Shown one piece after another: positions 34,020 through 43,386 of a DNA stretch of 64,000 nt. Position numbers and translations under genes: made by a program. This stretch comes from Syntrophus sp034006265 (lineage in GTDB: Bacteria; Desulfobacterota; Syntrophia; Syntrophales; Syntrophaceae). Within the stretch, counting starts at the first letter, position 1, and the number at the start of each line of letters is the position of its first letter. Where the stretch lies: NCBI GenBank assembly GCA_034006265.1, contig JAVETB010000001.1:43742-107741 (forward strand), given 5' to 3'. The notes under the pieces are model-generated. The model was not told where the DNA came from, made no database searches, and saw only the letters and a program-made list of their open reading frames with translations.

Positions 34020-34777
34020 ACTGCACCTCACCGGAAATCATGACAATCATGACCGCCAGGGAAATCCGCAACGGCGACATCGTGTTCTGCGGAACGGGCA
34101 TCTCCATGCTCGCCGCCATGGCGGCTAAGAACATCTCCGCCCCGGACAGCGTGATTTTCTTCGAATCCGGGGCGGTCGACGCCCTTCTGGAAGATCTTCC
34201 CTGGGCAGTGTCCGATTCCCGGGTCATGTGGGGAGCAAACTCCAACGGGGGGCTGATGGACGCCTTTGCCACCATGCAGAACAGGATTACGGGGGACCGC
34301 GTCATCGCCATCCTGGGCGCCGCCCAGATTGACATATACGGCAATCTGAACACCACAGCCATCGGCGACTACTCCAAGCCGGACACCCGTTTTGCAGGAA
34401 GCGGGGGCGGCTGCGACGTGGCCTCCTTCGTTCCCCGCTGCATTGTCTTCATGCACCACGAAAGGCGAAAGTTCGTTCGGAAACTGGACTATCTCACGAG
34501 CCCGGGAAATCTGGACGGCCCCGGAGCCCGCCGGCGGGCGGGCCTGCCGCCGGGCGGCATCACCTGCGTAGTCACCAATATGGCAGTGATGCGGTTCGAT
34601 AAGGACACGAAGGAAATGTATCTGGACCGGTTCTATCCGGGCATCACGCCTCAGCAGGTCCTGGAGCACATGGAATTTGCCGTGGATATTTCCCGCGCTC
34701 GGCCCGCCGATCCTCCGACGGAAGAAGAGCTGCGGATACTGCGGGGGAAATGCGATCCCCGGCGGATGCAGCTCTAA
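34016..34777 (+). CDS. gctB: CoA-transferase beta subunit, glutaconate CoA-transferase type
   Basis: This 253-aa family I CoA-transferase beta subunit has IRNGDIVFCGTGISMLAAMA, and FFESGAVDA near residues 48-56, where E50 is the likely catalytic glutamate that forms the CoA thioester. GSGGGCDVASFVPRCIVFM and VTNMAVMRFD follow. With gctA it forms the heteromer that activates a carboxylic acid. In a syntroph that degrades aromatics through glutaryl/glutaconyl-CoA this fits central carbon flow, but substrate identity is inferred. Confidence 0.85.
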   Translation: MNCTSPEIMTIMTAREIRNGDIVFCGTGISMLAAMAAKNISAPDSVIFFESGAVDALLEDLPWAVSDSRVMWGANSNGGLMDAFATMQNRITGDRVIAILGAAQIDIYGNLNTTAIGDYSKPDTRFAGSGGGCDVASFVPRCIVFMHHERRKFVRKLDYLTSPGNLDGPGARRRAGLPPGGITCVVTNMAVMRFDKDTKEMYLDRFYPGITPQQVLEHMEFAVDISRARPADPPTEEELRILRGKCDPRRMQL

Positions 34778-34813
34778 AAACCCCGGAGAGCCCATACCGG
34801 CCGTGCATGACGA

Positions 34814-35998
34814 TCAGAGCGAGAGATACCCGTCCGGCGCCAAGCTGGTTGCCAGCATGACCATGTTGATGTCGCGATGCGCCAGCCATCCGCCGGTATT
34901 CCTGTGTTCGGGCATGAGCCAGTATTTCTCGATCACATCACTCAGCGGGGCATATTTGATCAGGTCTCGGGCCTGAGCATGGAGGGATTGTGATCTCTCC
35001 GAATCTTCGGGGGCTTGCTCGAAGAGCTTCAGCAGTTTCCCCATCGCGCGGATCCCGATGGACAGCCCCAGTTCCCGGAAGGCAAGCCGGTATTGGGCGG
35101 GAAGCCGGAAAAAACTCCTCCCCTCGAACGACTCGAGACTCGATCTGGAGGATTTCAGCAGGACCTCGAGAACATCTTCATACGGTAATCCCTCGTTGAG
35201 GATCAATTGGCCCAGCTTGCAGGCAAAGCTCAAGAGCTCGCCGATACCGAGGGGGTCATCGGTGGTCCAGTCCTTTCCGCAGCACAGATGGACCATGTCT
35301 TCCACTTCCGCTTCAAGGACGGACCCGGCGGTTGGGCTGAAATCCTTCGCCGCCGTTTGCAACTGGAGACAGGTGATAAGGCCGTCGAGAGGATCGTGGT
35401 GCCCCATGGACGACACAAGGGGACAGGAAAGGTCTATGCTCATTTTCCAATACATCCCTTTCTGGTTCCCTGACGGCAGGACATAGACAAACCGGGCATG
35501 GACCGCCTTTGCAAGTTCAATCGCCCAGCGGTTGTAGACGGCCTCCCCGCGGACGCGGCTCACACGATTGAGGGCATGCATCCACTTCGTCAGATAGTGG
35601 TAGTATTGTCCATCCCGATCCCATTCCAGCTCTTCGTCATACAGTTCATCACATCGGCGTTCGTTCATCACCTTGCCGATTCTCAACCCCCCTGCGGTGG
35701 GATGGATCGCGCCATGCTCGTCATCAAGCCCGCTGATCCAGCCGGTTCGCCTGTCACCGTCACGGTGCCGTCCGAGGATGTCATGGACCTGGCCGACCAG
35801 TTCCAATGCAAGCTGTTCAAAGCGTTTCTCCCCCGTCCTCCCGTAAAGCTCCAGAAAATTGCAGACGGCAAAGGCGTCCGTCCACAGATAGCGCCGCGGC
35901 GCTCTCCCTGTCGGCTGCAGACCGGTCAGGTCGGCAAATTCCAGCATGATGTTCTTAACCATGGACTCAACAAAGTCCTCCGGTTGCATCTTTTCCAT
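34814..35998 (-). CDS. Conserved hypothetical protein, possible alpha/alpha-barrel
   Basis: This 394-aa protein is not recognised. It is helix-rich, without signal peptide or membrane helices. Segments such as RYLWTDAFAVCNFLELYGRT, QYYHYLTKWMHALNRVSR and YNRWAIELAKAVHARFVY suggest a repeated helical-hairpin architecture, as in six-hairpin glycosidases. HGAIHPTAGGLRIGK and GGWLAHRDINMVMLATSL near the termini may be active-site loops. It is convergent with gctB and has no partner on its strand. Confidence 0.6.
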   Translation of the reverse strand: MEKMQPEDFVESMVKNIMLEFADLTGLQPTGRAPRRYLWTDAFAVCNFLELYGRTGEKRFEQLALELVGQVHDILGRHRDGDRRTGWISGLDDEHGAIHPTAGGLRIGKVMNERRCDELYDEELEWDRDGQYYHYLTKWMHALNRVSRVRGEAVYNRWAIELAKAVHARFVYVLPSGNQKGMYWKMSIDLSCPLVSSMGHHDPLDGLITCLQLQTAAKDFSPTAGSVLEAEVEDMVHLCCGKDWTTDDPLGIGELLSFACKLGQLILNEGLPYEDVLEVLLKSSRSSLESFEGRSFFRLPAQYRLAFRELGLSIGIRAMGKLLKLFEQAPEDSERSQSLHAQARDLIKYAPLSDVIEKYWLMPEHRNTGGWLAHRDINMVMLATSLAPDGYLSL

Positions 35999-36276
35999 AT
36001 GAACTCCTCGAAGAGGGGATCCGGTTCCCTTCGTACACAGGAAACGGCATATCTTGAGTTACTCTTCCGCCTTGCGCAATGCAACGGAAAAGAGCGGGCC
36101 GGTTCATGAACGGCGGCAAAAGAGAGACAGCAGAAAATCCATGCCGCATTTCTTAAGCGTGGTTAAAAAGTTGCTAGCGCTCTGATCCTGAAAGGGTCTG
36201 CCGTCTGTCTTCTGCCTGATGTGAATCAGAATCTCTTTTAATCGTCATCGAACCGTATCGGGTGAAAGGAACCGTC

Positions 36277-37257
36277 ATGCCGAATGAGAAATTAAAAATA
36301 GTTCAAAAGGATGGGGAATATACCAGGAGCTTCGAAACGTTCAGCGATGCGGACCTGATCGCTTATTCCGTGCACGCAGCGCTCTATTCCGGCGGGGGGA
36401 AATCTCTTCACAAAGACGTACAGCAAAACCTCAACATGGACACCACGGCGGTTGCCGTTACAAAAGACTGCCTTTATTTCGCCTTCAACGGGATAAGCCT
36501 GGAAGCAAGAAATTTTCTGGGCTTGAAATTCGACAAACCTTTGACAGATCGAAAAACGGGCGGCGTAAAGGATCAGGACCTCTATTTTATTCAAAATATC
36601 CCGCTGGACTACAACAAATCAAAAACGGAGTATTGTGGCGCAATGCCCGATCCGCCGCAGGTGAGGCAGGGCAGCACGGTCATCATCTACAGCCCGCGCC
36701 CCACACAGATGAGAGTGGCAGCAGCGGCTTACGTGGAGCTGTCCGGAAACAAACAGGCGCATGAGATCAAGTTAATCACGGTTACAAGAACTCTCACGAT
36801 CGGCAAGAACGAGTACAAGGACATCGACGTGGAATATCTCCCGGGAAAGGGAGTTCTCAAAACAACGTATCAATTGAAGGCGTCGGGAAAGGAGGCAAAA
36901 AGCAGCACCCTGAGATATGATCCCGTGAGTATCGTAAAGGAAATTTTGTCAACATTGTGGCTCAACGACGACATCAGGGCCATGCCACGCAAAGCGGTCC
37001 TACTGAAGAACAAAAAGAACGACCCTGCCGCTCATGCCGAAATGCAGCTGTTGAATTACTTCCAACGAGGGAAAATCGATCTCAGGGAGATCCGCACGCT
37101 GGGAGTCTCGAAAACCTGCTGTCACAAGTGTGCCGATCGCCTGGAAAAGGAAAAGATTCACTACTCCGCATGGTCGGAAGTCCATCAGCAGGGAGACTGG
37201 TGGAAAGCCCCGGAATCGATTTTACAGGTGCCGGAGGCCGTTCCGATGAATTTCTGA
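36277..37257 (+). CDS. Putative zinc-dependent deaminase-fold protein
   Basis: A 326-aa protein from the ATG at 36277, which has an AAAGGA site 6 bases upstream. A GTG at 36262 would add five residues. The first ~215 residues match nothing I know. The C-terminal domain has AAHAEMQLLNYF with H253-A-E255 and, 27 residues later, SKTCCHKC with C282 and C285. HAE plus CxxC is the zinc and proton-shuttle signature of the cytidine deaminase superfamily, and SK before the cysteines recalls toxin-type or OTT_1508-like deaminases. The substrate is unknown. It has no partner gene or obvious immunity gene and no secretion signal. Lysine-rich, AT-leaning codon use compared with neighbours hints at transfer. 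Confidence 0.7.
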   Translation: MPNEKLKIVQKDGEYTRSFETFSDADLIAYSVHAALYSGGGKSLHKDVQQNLNMDTTAVAVTKDCLYFAFNGISLEARNFLGLKFDKPLTDRKTGGVKDQDLYFIQNIPLDYNKSKTEYCGAMPDPPQVRQGSTVIIYSPRPTQMRVAAAAYVELSGNKQAHEIKLITVTRTLTIGKNEYKDIDVEYLPGKGVLKTTYQLKASGKEAKSSTLRYDPVSIVKEILSTLWLNDDIRAMPRKAVLLKNKKNDPAAHAEMQLLNYFQRGKIDLREIRTLGVSKTCCHKCADRLEKEKIHYSAWSEVHQQGDWWKAPESILQVPEAVPMNF

Positions 37258-37341
37258 GCGTGCCATGGAATGGCCGCTTAGGGAGAAGGGCCACGGGAAA
37301 AAGCACCCCATCAAAACCTGCCCGCTGGACAAGCCGGTCCG

Positions 37342-39417
37342 CTACTCCCGGAGCCAGGCCATCATTTCCGCCGGATCCGTTGTTGGCTGCCGGCAGGAAA
37401 AATTCCGGCAGACATAGGCCGCTGCCCTGCCGTTGATCGGGGCCATGCCCCGGGCAAACTCCGGGATTCCGGAATGCCCCCCCTTTTCTCCCCCGCTGGG
37501 GGACAGGAGAACCACCGTGCGCGGCAGAAAAGCCCGGTGAAGCTCCCGCAGCATCCCACGGGTATCCTCCCCGTCACGGTTTCCGGCAATGACGACCTCG
37601 GCCGAGGGGCCGGCCAGGTAATCCAGGGCGACCAGAAACTGGGTGTGGCCCGCGGGCAGGGAGCTGATATGGGCGGCAAAGGCCTTTCCCGTCGCCACGG
37701 CCCGCTCCTCCAGATCCACCCGGCCCGTCAGGCGGGCCAGGCGCAGCAGATTGAGCATGGCCACGGCATTTCCCGATGGGATGGCGCCGTCGTAGCTCTC
37801 CTTCTGGCGGATCAGCAGAGGTTCGCCGTCTTCGGGCGTAAAATAATATCCGCCGGATTCCCTGTCCCAGAACGAGGCATTTTGCTCTTCCTGCAGGGAA
37901 AGGGCGACCTGGAGAAGCTCTCCGTCAAAGACGGCCTCGTAGGCTTCGATCAGCCCCCAGATCAGAAAGGCATAATCATCGACGCTGGCCGGCATGGCGG
38001 CCTCACCGTCCCGCCAGCGGTGAAGCAGCCGTCCCCGGGCATCCCGAAGGTTCCCAAGAATGAAGGAGACGGCATCCCCGGCCGCCTGCAGGAACAGGGG
38101 GTCTTCAAAGACGAAAGCCGCCCGGGCCATCGCCGCAATCATCAATCCATTCCAGTCCGTCAGGATCTTGTCGTCCCGAAGGGGGCGAATCCGCTGCAGC
38201 CGCCGCTGATAAAGCTTTTCCCGTGCGGATTCCATGAGCACCGAAAGGCGCTCCTCCGAAACATTCAACGTGTCCGCCAGACCCTTTCGGGGGTATGGGC
38301 AGTGCAGGACCTGCGCTCTGCCACTCACCTGAAGATCGTAAGCCCTGATCAGGAGGTCTGCCTCCTCCGGCTCCAGAACCTGCCGAAGCTCTTCCACCTT
38401 CCAGAGATAAAAGGCCCCCTCCTCCCCGGCGGTGTCGGCATCCTCTGCCGCATAGAAGCCGCCCCCCGGAACGGTCATGTCCCGCAGCACATACGTCAGA
38501 ATTTCCCGCGCCGTTCTCTCATAGAACGCCCGGCCCGTGGCCGAAAAGGCCTCGGTATAGGCCAGGGCCATCAGGGCCTGATCGTAGAGCATCTTCTCGA
38601 AATGAGGCATCCGCCACTGGGCATCGGTGCTGTAGCGGTGAAAGCCGAAACCGACCGAATCGTAGATTCCCCCCTGCCGCATCGCCTCCAGGGTCTTCTC
38701 CACCATGGCCAAGGGCGGGGACTCGCCGGTCCTGTCCGCGTAACGCAGGAGGAAGAAGAGATGCTCCGCCATGGGAAACTTGGGGGCGCTGCCGAATCCG
38801 CCGTAACGCTCATCAAAGCGGCGGCGCAGATCGTCATAAGCATCCCGGAGCACCGCATCGGGAGGAATCTCCCCGCTTCCGCCCGGATCCATCCGCTGCA
38901 AAACCCCTTCAATCTCCTCGACGGAATCAAGGACCTTCTCCCGCTCCCTGCGCCAGACCTCGCCGAGCCCGGGGATCAGCGCAAGCATCCCTGACATCCC
39001 CGGGCGGCCTTCCCGGGGGATGTAGGTCGCGGCGTAGAAGGGACGGCGATCGGGCGTCAACATGATCGTCAACGGCCACCCGCCGCCGCCGGTCAACACC
39101 TGGCAGACGGTCATATACAGCTTGTCGATATCGGGACGCTCCTCCCGGTCCACCTTGATGGAGACAAAATTCTCATTGAGCAGCCGGGCGACCTCCTCGT
39201 TCTCGAAAGACTCATGGGCCATCACGTGGCACCAGTGGCAGGTGGAATAGCCGATGGACAGAAAAACCGGTTTGTCCTCCAGCCGGGCTTTTTCAAAGGC
39301 CTCCTCGCCCCAGGGGTACCAGTCTACGGGATTGGCGGCATGCTGCAGCAGGTATGGACTTTTCTCAAATTGCAGGCGGTTTCGGAAGGAACCTTCCCGG
39401 GAAGAGTGCTCCACCAT
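37342..39417 (-). CDS. Thioredoxin-domain protein of the YyaL/DUF255 family
   Basis: This 691-aa protein is the full length of the YyaL/SPATA20-like family. The N-terminal DUF255 thioredoxin-like domain has NRLQFEKSPYLLQHAANPVD, WYPWGEEAFEKARLEDKPVF, STCHWCHVMAHESF (CxxC) and FVSIKVDREERPDID. A long helical six-hairpin-type region follows (GGIYDSVGFGFHRYSTDAQW, HFEKMLYDQALMALAYTEAF, DDKILTDWNGLMIAAMARAA). The role is unsettled. It is followed by transketolase on the same strand in the order tkt, then yyaL. Confidence 0.9.
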   Translation of the reverse strand: MVEHSSREGSFRNRLQFEKSPYLLQHAANPVDWYPWGEEAFEKARLEDKPVFLSIGYSTCHWCHVMAHESFENEEVARLLNENFVSIKVDREERPDIDKLYMTVCQVLTGGGGWPLTIMLTPDRRPFYAATYIPREGRPGMSGMLALIPGLGEVWRREREKVLDSVEEIEGVLQRMDPGGSGEIPPDAVLRDAYDDLRRRFDERYGGFGSAPKFPMAEHLFFLLRYADRTGESPPLAMVEKTLEAMRQGGIYDSVGFGFHRYSTDAQWRMPHFEKMLYDQALMALAYTEAFSATGRAFYERTAREILTYVLRDMTVPGGGFYAAEDADTAGEEGAFYLWKVEELRQVLEPEEADLLIRAYDLQVSGRAQVLHCPYPRKGLADTLNVSEERLSVLMESAREKLYQRRLQRIRPLRDDKILTDWNGLMIAAMARAAFVFEDPLFLQAAGDAVSFILGNLRDARGRLLHRWRDGEAAMPASVDDYAFLIWGLIEAYEAVFDGELLQVALSLQEEQNASFWDRESGGYYFTPEDGEPLLIRQKESYDGAIPSGNAVAMLNLLRLARLTGRVDLEERAVATGKAFAAHISSLPAGHTQFLVALDYLAGPSAEVVIAGNRDGEDTRGMLRELHRAFLPRTVVLLSPSGGEKGGHSGIPEFARGMAPINGRAAAYVCRNFSCRQPTTDPAEMMAWLRE

Positions 39418-39458
39418 GGTCTTTCTCCTTTTTCAGGGGCAGGGGGGCCTGCCCCCCG

Positions 39459-41528
39459 TCACGAGGGGACGGCGGCATGCAGGAGTGCTCTGGCCGCCGC
39501 TGTCACGTTGTCCACCGTCAGGCCGAACTTCTCAGCAAGAACGTTGGCCGGGGCGCTGGCTCCGAAGCCATCCATTCCGATGACCGTTCCGTCCAGCCCG
39601 ACATAGCGCTCCCAGCCCAGCTTGATGCCCGCTTCCACGGCGACCCGCAAACGAAGGGTCGACGGCAGAACGGCCTCTCGGTAGGCAACCGGCTGGCGGT
39701 CAAAAAGTTCCCAGCTGGGGAGTGAGACCACCCGCACGGCAACGCCTTCGGCTGCCAGCCGCCTGCCGGCCTCCAGGACCAGAGGAACTTCGGATCCCGT
39801 TCCGATAAGAATGATCTCCGGGGCTCCCTCTCCGGATTCCCAGAGGATATAACCGCCCTTCTGCAATCCCGTTGCAGGGGCCAGGGTTTCCCTGTCCAGG
39901 ACAGGCAGATTCTGCCGTGAAAAGATCAGGGCCGTCGGCCCCTTTGAATTCAGGAGCGCCTCCCGCCAGGCTTCCACGGTTTCATGGGCATCGGCGGGGC
40001 GGATGACGGTGAGGTTGGGAACGGCCCGCAGGTTCATGACCTGCTCGATGGGCTGGTGCGTCGGGCCATCCTCGCCCAGGCCGATGCTGTCGTGGGTGAA
40101 GACATAGAGAACCCGCAGGCCCATGAGGGCGGAAAGTCGCATGGGCGGCCGCATGTAATCGGCAAAGGTGAGAAAGGTGCCCGTATAGGGAAGGACTCCC
40201 CCATGGAGGGCCATTCCGACGGCGATGGCCCCCATGGCGTGCTCGCGCACTCCGTAATGGACGTTGCGGCCCTCATAGCCCCACGATCCGCCGACACGCC
40301 CCTGCAAGCCCGCCGGTGAGATTCCCGGGCTCTGGAAATCCCCCATCCCCTTGAGCCAGGTGAAACAGGACGGATTGAGATCCGCCGATCCGCCCATCAG
40401 CTCCGGAATGCACGGGGCAAGTGCCTGCATCACCGTTTCACCGGCCTTGCGGGTCGCCACATCGGCGGCTCCGCCCTGGTAGACGGGCAGAGCCTTTTCC
40501 CATCCGTCCGGCAGCCGTCCGTCCATCACCCTCTGCAGCTCCGCCGCGAGCTCGGGATACTGCCGGCTGTAGCGTTCAAACGCCGAAAGCCACTGCTCCT
40601 CACGGAGTTTTCCCCGGTCGGCGGCCTGGCGGTAAAAATCCGAAACGTCCCCGGGAACGAAGAAGGCGGGCTCCAGCGGCCAGCCCAGATTTTTCTTGGC
40701 GGCGTCAAGCTCATCCCGGCCGAGGGGGGAACCGTGCGAATCCGCTGTCCCCTGCTTATGGGGAGCGCCGTACCCGATGGTGGTCTGCACAAACAGGATC
40801 GATGGCCTGGACAATTCCGCCCGCGCCTGATGAAGGGCCTCATCGATGGCCGCCGGCCGGTTTCCCTCGGAAACCCTCAGAACCTGCCAGCCGTAGGCTT
40901 CATAACGCTTGCCCACATCTTCCGTAAAAGCCAGGCCTGTTGAACCGGCAAGAGAAATGCGGTTGTCATCATAGATCACGATGAGTTTTCCCAGCCCCAG
41001 GTGCCCCGCCAGGGAGCTAGCCTCAGCCGTGACCCCCTCCATGAGGTCGCCGTCGCTGGCCATGACATAGGTGTAGTGGTTGATGATCTCGTTGTCGGGA
41101 CGGTTGAATCGGGCGGAAAGATGGGCTTCGGCGATCGCCATGCCCACGGCGTTGCTCAGGCCCTGCCCGAGTGGACCCGTGGTCACCTCGACGCCCGGCG
41201 CGCAGTGATACTCAGGATGGCCCGGTGTTCGGCTTTCCCATTGGCGGAAGGCCTTCAGATCATCCAGGGAAAGGTCGTATCCCGCCAGATGGAGCATGAC
41301 GTAAAGAAGCATGGAGGCGTGTCCCGCGGAAAGGACAAAGCGGTCCCGATCGATCCACAGCGGATTCGAAGGATTGTGCTTCAGGTGACAGGCCCACAGC
41401 GTATGGGCGGCGGCGGCGGCCCCCATGGGCATGCCGGGGTGCCCTGATTTCGCCTTTTCCACGGCATCGGCGGCTAAAAAACGAATGGTGTTGATGCATC
41501 TTTCTTCCAATTCGGCTGGTCCAGACAT
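39459..41528 (-). CDS. tkt: Transketolase
   Basis: This 689-aa thiamine-diphosphate enzyme has KSGHPGMPMGAAAAAHTLWA, HCAPGVEVTTGPLGQGLSNA, ASDGDLMEGVTAEASSLAGH (metal/ThDP loop) and GYGAPHKQGTADSHGSPLG. The pyrimidine-domain segment is GVREHAMGAIAVGMALHG, and THDSIGLGEDGPTHQPIEQ is the transketolase signature. It transfers two-carbon units between sugars in the non-oxidative pentose phosphate pathway. It sits upstream of the YyaL-like gene. Confidence 0.96.
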   Translation of the reverse strand: MSGPAELEERCINTIRFLAADAVEKAKSGHPGMPMGAAAAAHTLWACHLKHNPSNPLWIDRDRFVLSAGHASMLLYVMLHLAGYDLSLDDLKAFRQWESRTPGHPEYHCAPGVEVTTGPLGQGLSNAVGMAIAEAHLSARFNRPDNEIINHYTYVMASDGDLMEGVTAEASSLAGHLGLGKLIVIYDDNRISLAGSTGLAFTEDVGKRYEAYGWQVLRVSEGNRPAAIDEALHQARAELSRPSILFVQTTIGYGAPHKQGTADSHGSPLGRDELDAAKKNLGWPLEPAFFVPGDVSDFYRQAADRGKLREEQWLSAFERYSRQYPELAAELQRVMDGRLPDGWEKALPVYQGGAADVATRKAGETVMQALAPCIPELMGGSADLNPSCFTWLKGMGDFQSPGISPAGLQGRVGGSWGYEGRNVHYGVREHAMGAIAVGMALHGGVLPYTGTFLTFADYMRPPMRLSALMGLRVLYVFTHDSIGLGEDGPTHQPIEQVMNLRAVPNLTVIRPADAHETVEAWREALLNSKGPTALIFSRQNLPVLDRETLAPATGLQKGGYILWESGEGAPEIILIGTGSEVPLVLEAGRRLAAEGVAVRVVSLPSWELFDRQPVAYREAVLPSTLRLRVAVEAGIKLGWERYVGLDGTVIGMDGFGASAPANVLAEKFGLTVDNVTAAARALLHAAVPS

Positions 41529-41740
41529 GAGGTTTTCTATCTCCTTAAGACATTCCCAATCGCGTCATGGCGATTCCGGATTCAAAGCAGCCCTTCCGTC
41601 GGCAATCCTGTCAGCTCCTCGGCGCATGTCGTCAGAATGCCGGCATCGCCTCTGTTCCGCCGCCTTGCGATTCTCCCTGTTCGGGTTGTTCGGAAACCGG
41701 AATGATGAATTTCCTCGATCCTTGAATGTTATTTTCTGCG

Positions 41741-41769
41741 CTTATACTCCAACCCCGGCTCTTAGACAA
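41741..41769 (-). promoter_or_regulatory. Sigma-70-like promoter for transketolase
   Basis: On the minus strand TTGTCT (41764-41769) and TATAAG (41741-41746) are spaced by 17 bases. The predicted start is near 41734, giving a leader of about 205 bases before the tkt ATG at 41528. The remainder of the 419-base gap between tkt and glk shows no gene. Confidence 0.55.
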
Positions 41770-41947
41770 GCACATTAGTTCCCGGCCCCTGAAGCGCATT
41801 CAACGGTCCGAAATGATTCAATAAAGAACGGATCTTCAAGAAGCCGTCCCGCCACGGCGGGAAAATCAGGAGAGGATGGAGGGGTGGGCAGGTTTCGAAC
41901 CTTATGGCGCAGTCGAGACGGGAAAGAAGGCCAGCGGAGCCATGATT

Positions 41948-42979
41948 CTAAAGGCTGCCGTTTCCGACGGCCTTCCGGCAGAAAACCGCCGCCCCAAGGA
42001 GGGCCGGCGCAGGATGAACAACGGCATATACGGGAATCCGTGACAGCAATTCGGTCATATAGCGCTTCCGCCGGAAGGCGTCCATGAAAGGGCCCTCCCG
42101 CAGGAGATTCAGCATGCGGGGGACGATCCCCCCGGCCAGGTACAGGCCTCCCTCGGGCAGAATCTCCAGGGCCGTGTTTCCCGCCTTCGCCCCCAGAATG
42201 GAAACAAAACGCTCCACCGCCGCCCTGCAGAGCCTGGAAGGCATTGTCCGGTCCAGCGCCGCTTCCACGATGACCGGCACGGGATCTTCAACCTGCCGGA
42301 GGCGCTCTGCCAGCCAGGGCGGCTCTTCCTGCAGGAGGACATCCCGGTAGAACTGATAGATGCGGAAAATGCCGGGCCCGGAGCATACCAGTTCGAAATC
42401 GACAGGCTTCCCCGGGTTCAGCAGGCTTTCCAGCAGCAACCGCTCTTCCGGTCCTGTCGGGGCGAAATCCACATGCCCCCCCTCCGTGGGATAGGCGCAA
42501 TCCTCCTCGCCGATCCGGACCAGGAAGGCTTCTCCCAGCCCGGTTCCGGGGGCGACCACAGCCCGGGGTCCCTTCGGGTCGGGAAAGCCGGCATTCAGGA
42601 CACTGAGATCTTCGGGTCTGAGATGGGGAACAGCCCAGGCGGCGGCCAGCACATCATTGACGAGACGAACCTGACGGAATCCGAAATCATGCATCAACCG
42701 CTCTTCACTGAGCATCCAGGGCAGGTGCGTCAGTCTGGCTTCACCGTTCAGGACCGGCCCGGCAACCCCCAGGCAGGCCATGTCGGGCCTTGCACCCGTC
42801 TGCCGGAGAAAAGCGGCAATAATGCCTGCCAGATCGGGGAATTCTTTCGAAGGAAATGTCTTCACCACCAGGGGGGAATGCGGATCAGTCTGCGGCGAGA
42901 AAAGCCCCAGCCTTGTATGTGTTCCCCCGATATCCCCGCCCAACAGCACGTTCGATTTCCCCTTCGTTTCCATATTCAT
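41948..42979 (-). CDS. glk: Glucokinase
   Basis: This 343-aa ROK-unrelated glucokinase of the E. coli Glk family has the phosphate-1 loop LLGGDIGGTHTRLGLFS near residues 12-28, PVLNGEARLTHLPWMLSEE, VNDVLAAAWAVPHL, VVAPGTGLGEAFLV, and PTEGGHVDFAPTGPEE. It phosphorylates glucose with ATP. It lies between tkt and cutA on the minus strand. Confidence 0.9.
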   Translation of the reverse strand: MNMETKGKSNVLLGGDIGGTHTRLGLFSPQTDPHSPLVVKTFPSKEFPDLAGIIAAFLRQTGARPDMACLGVAGPVLNGEARLTHLPWMLSEERLMHDFGFRQVRLVNDVLAAAWAVPHLRPEDLSVLNAGFPDPKGPRAVVAPGTGLGEAFLVRIGEEDCAYPTEGGHVDFAPTGPEERLLLESLLNPGKPVDFELVCSGPGIFRIYQFYRDVLLQEEPPWLAERLRQVEDPVPVIVEAALDRTMPSRLCRAAVERFVSILGAKAGNTALEILPEGGLYLAGGIVPRMLNLLREGPFMDAFRRKRYMTELLSRIPVYAVVHPAPALLGAAVFCRKAVGNGSL

Positions 42980-43018
42980 GGTCCTTGCCCCTGTCGACCT
43001 TCCGGAGAAAAACCCCGC

Positions 43019-43339
43019 TTATTTTCCGGTGAGTTCCCCATCCAGCCAGGCCAGGTAGGATTCGCTGCCTGCAACAATCGGCGTCACAATCACTTCCGGC
43101 ACCGTATAGGACGAAAGGGAGGCAATGACCCTGTCGGCAGCTTCACAGAGATCCTCCCTTGTCTTCGCGCAAAGCCGCCATTCTCTGGCGGTCTCAACTT
43201 TTCCCTGCCAGCGGTAGATGCTGGTAATGGGCGAAATCTGGACACAGCCCGCCAGTTTCTGTTCTACAAGCGCCCTGGCGATTTTCTCCGCATCCTCTTC
43301 CCGATCCACCGTAGTCGACACCTGCACATAATTTTCCAT
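43019..43339 (-). CDS. cutA: Divalent cation tolerance protein CutA
   Basis: The product is 106 aa from the ATG at 43339 (MENYVQVSTTVDREEDAEKI), with a GGGG-type site upstream. The CutA core KLAGCVQISPITSIYRWQGK and VIVTPIVAGSESYLAWL are present. CutA forms PII-like trimers. The frame extends 56 codons upstream, but that part overlaps the TrmH-family gene and is not CutA-like. Confidence 0.9.
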   Translation of the reverse strand: MENYVQVSTTVDREEDAEKIARALVEQKLAGCVQISPITSIYRWQGKVETAREWRLCAKTREDLCEAADRVIASLSSYTVPEVIVTPIVAGSESYLAWLDGELTGK

Positions 43340-43386
43340 TCTTCTGTTTCCCCTTAACGGTTCTTTTCTCAGGCACACCAATGTTT

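Noticed and set aside
41880..41950. tRNA-like stretch containing AGGTTTCGAACCT
   Set aside because: The T-arm resembles a tRNA, but the acceptor, anticodon and D arms cannot be formed, so it is not a working tRNA. It could be a chance match or a very old fragment.
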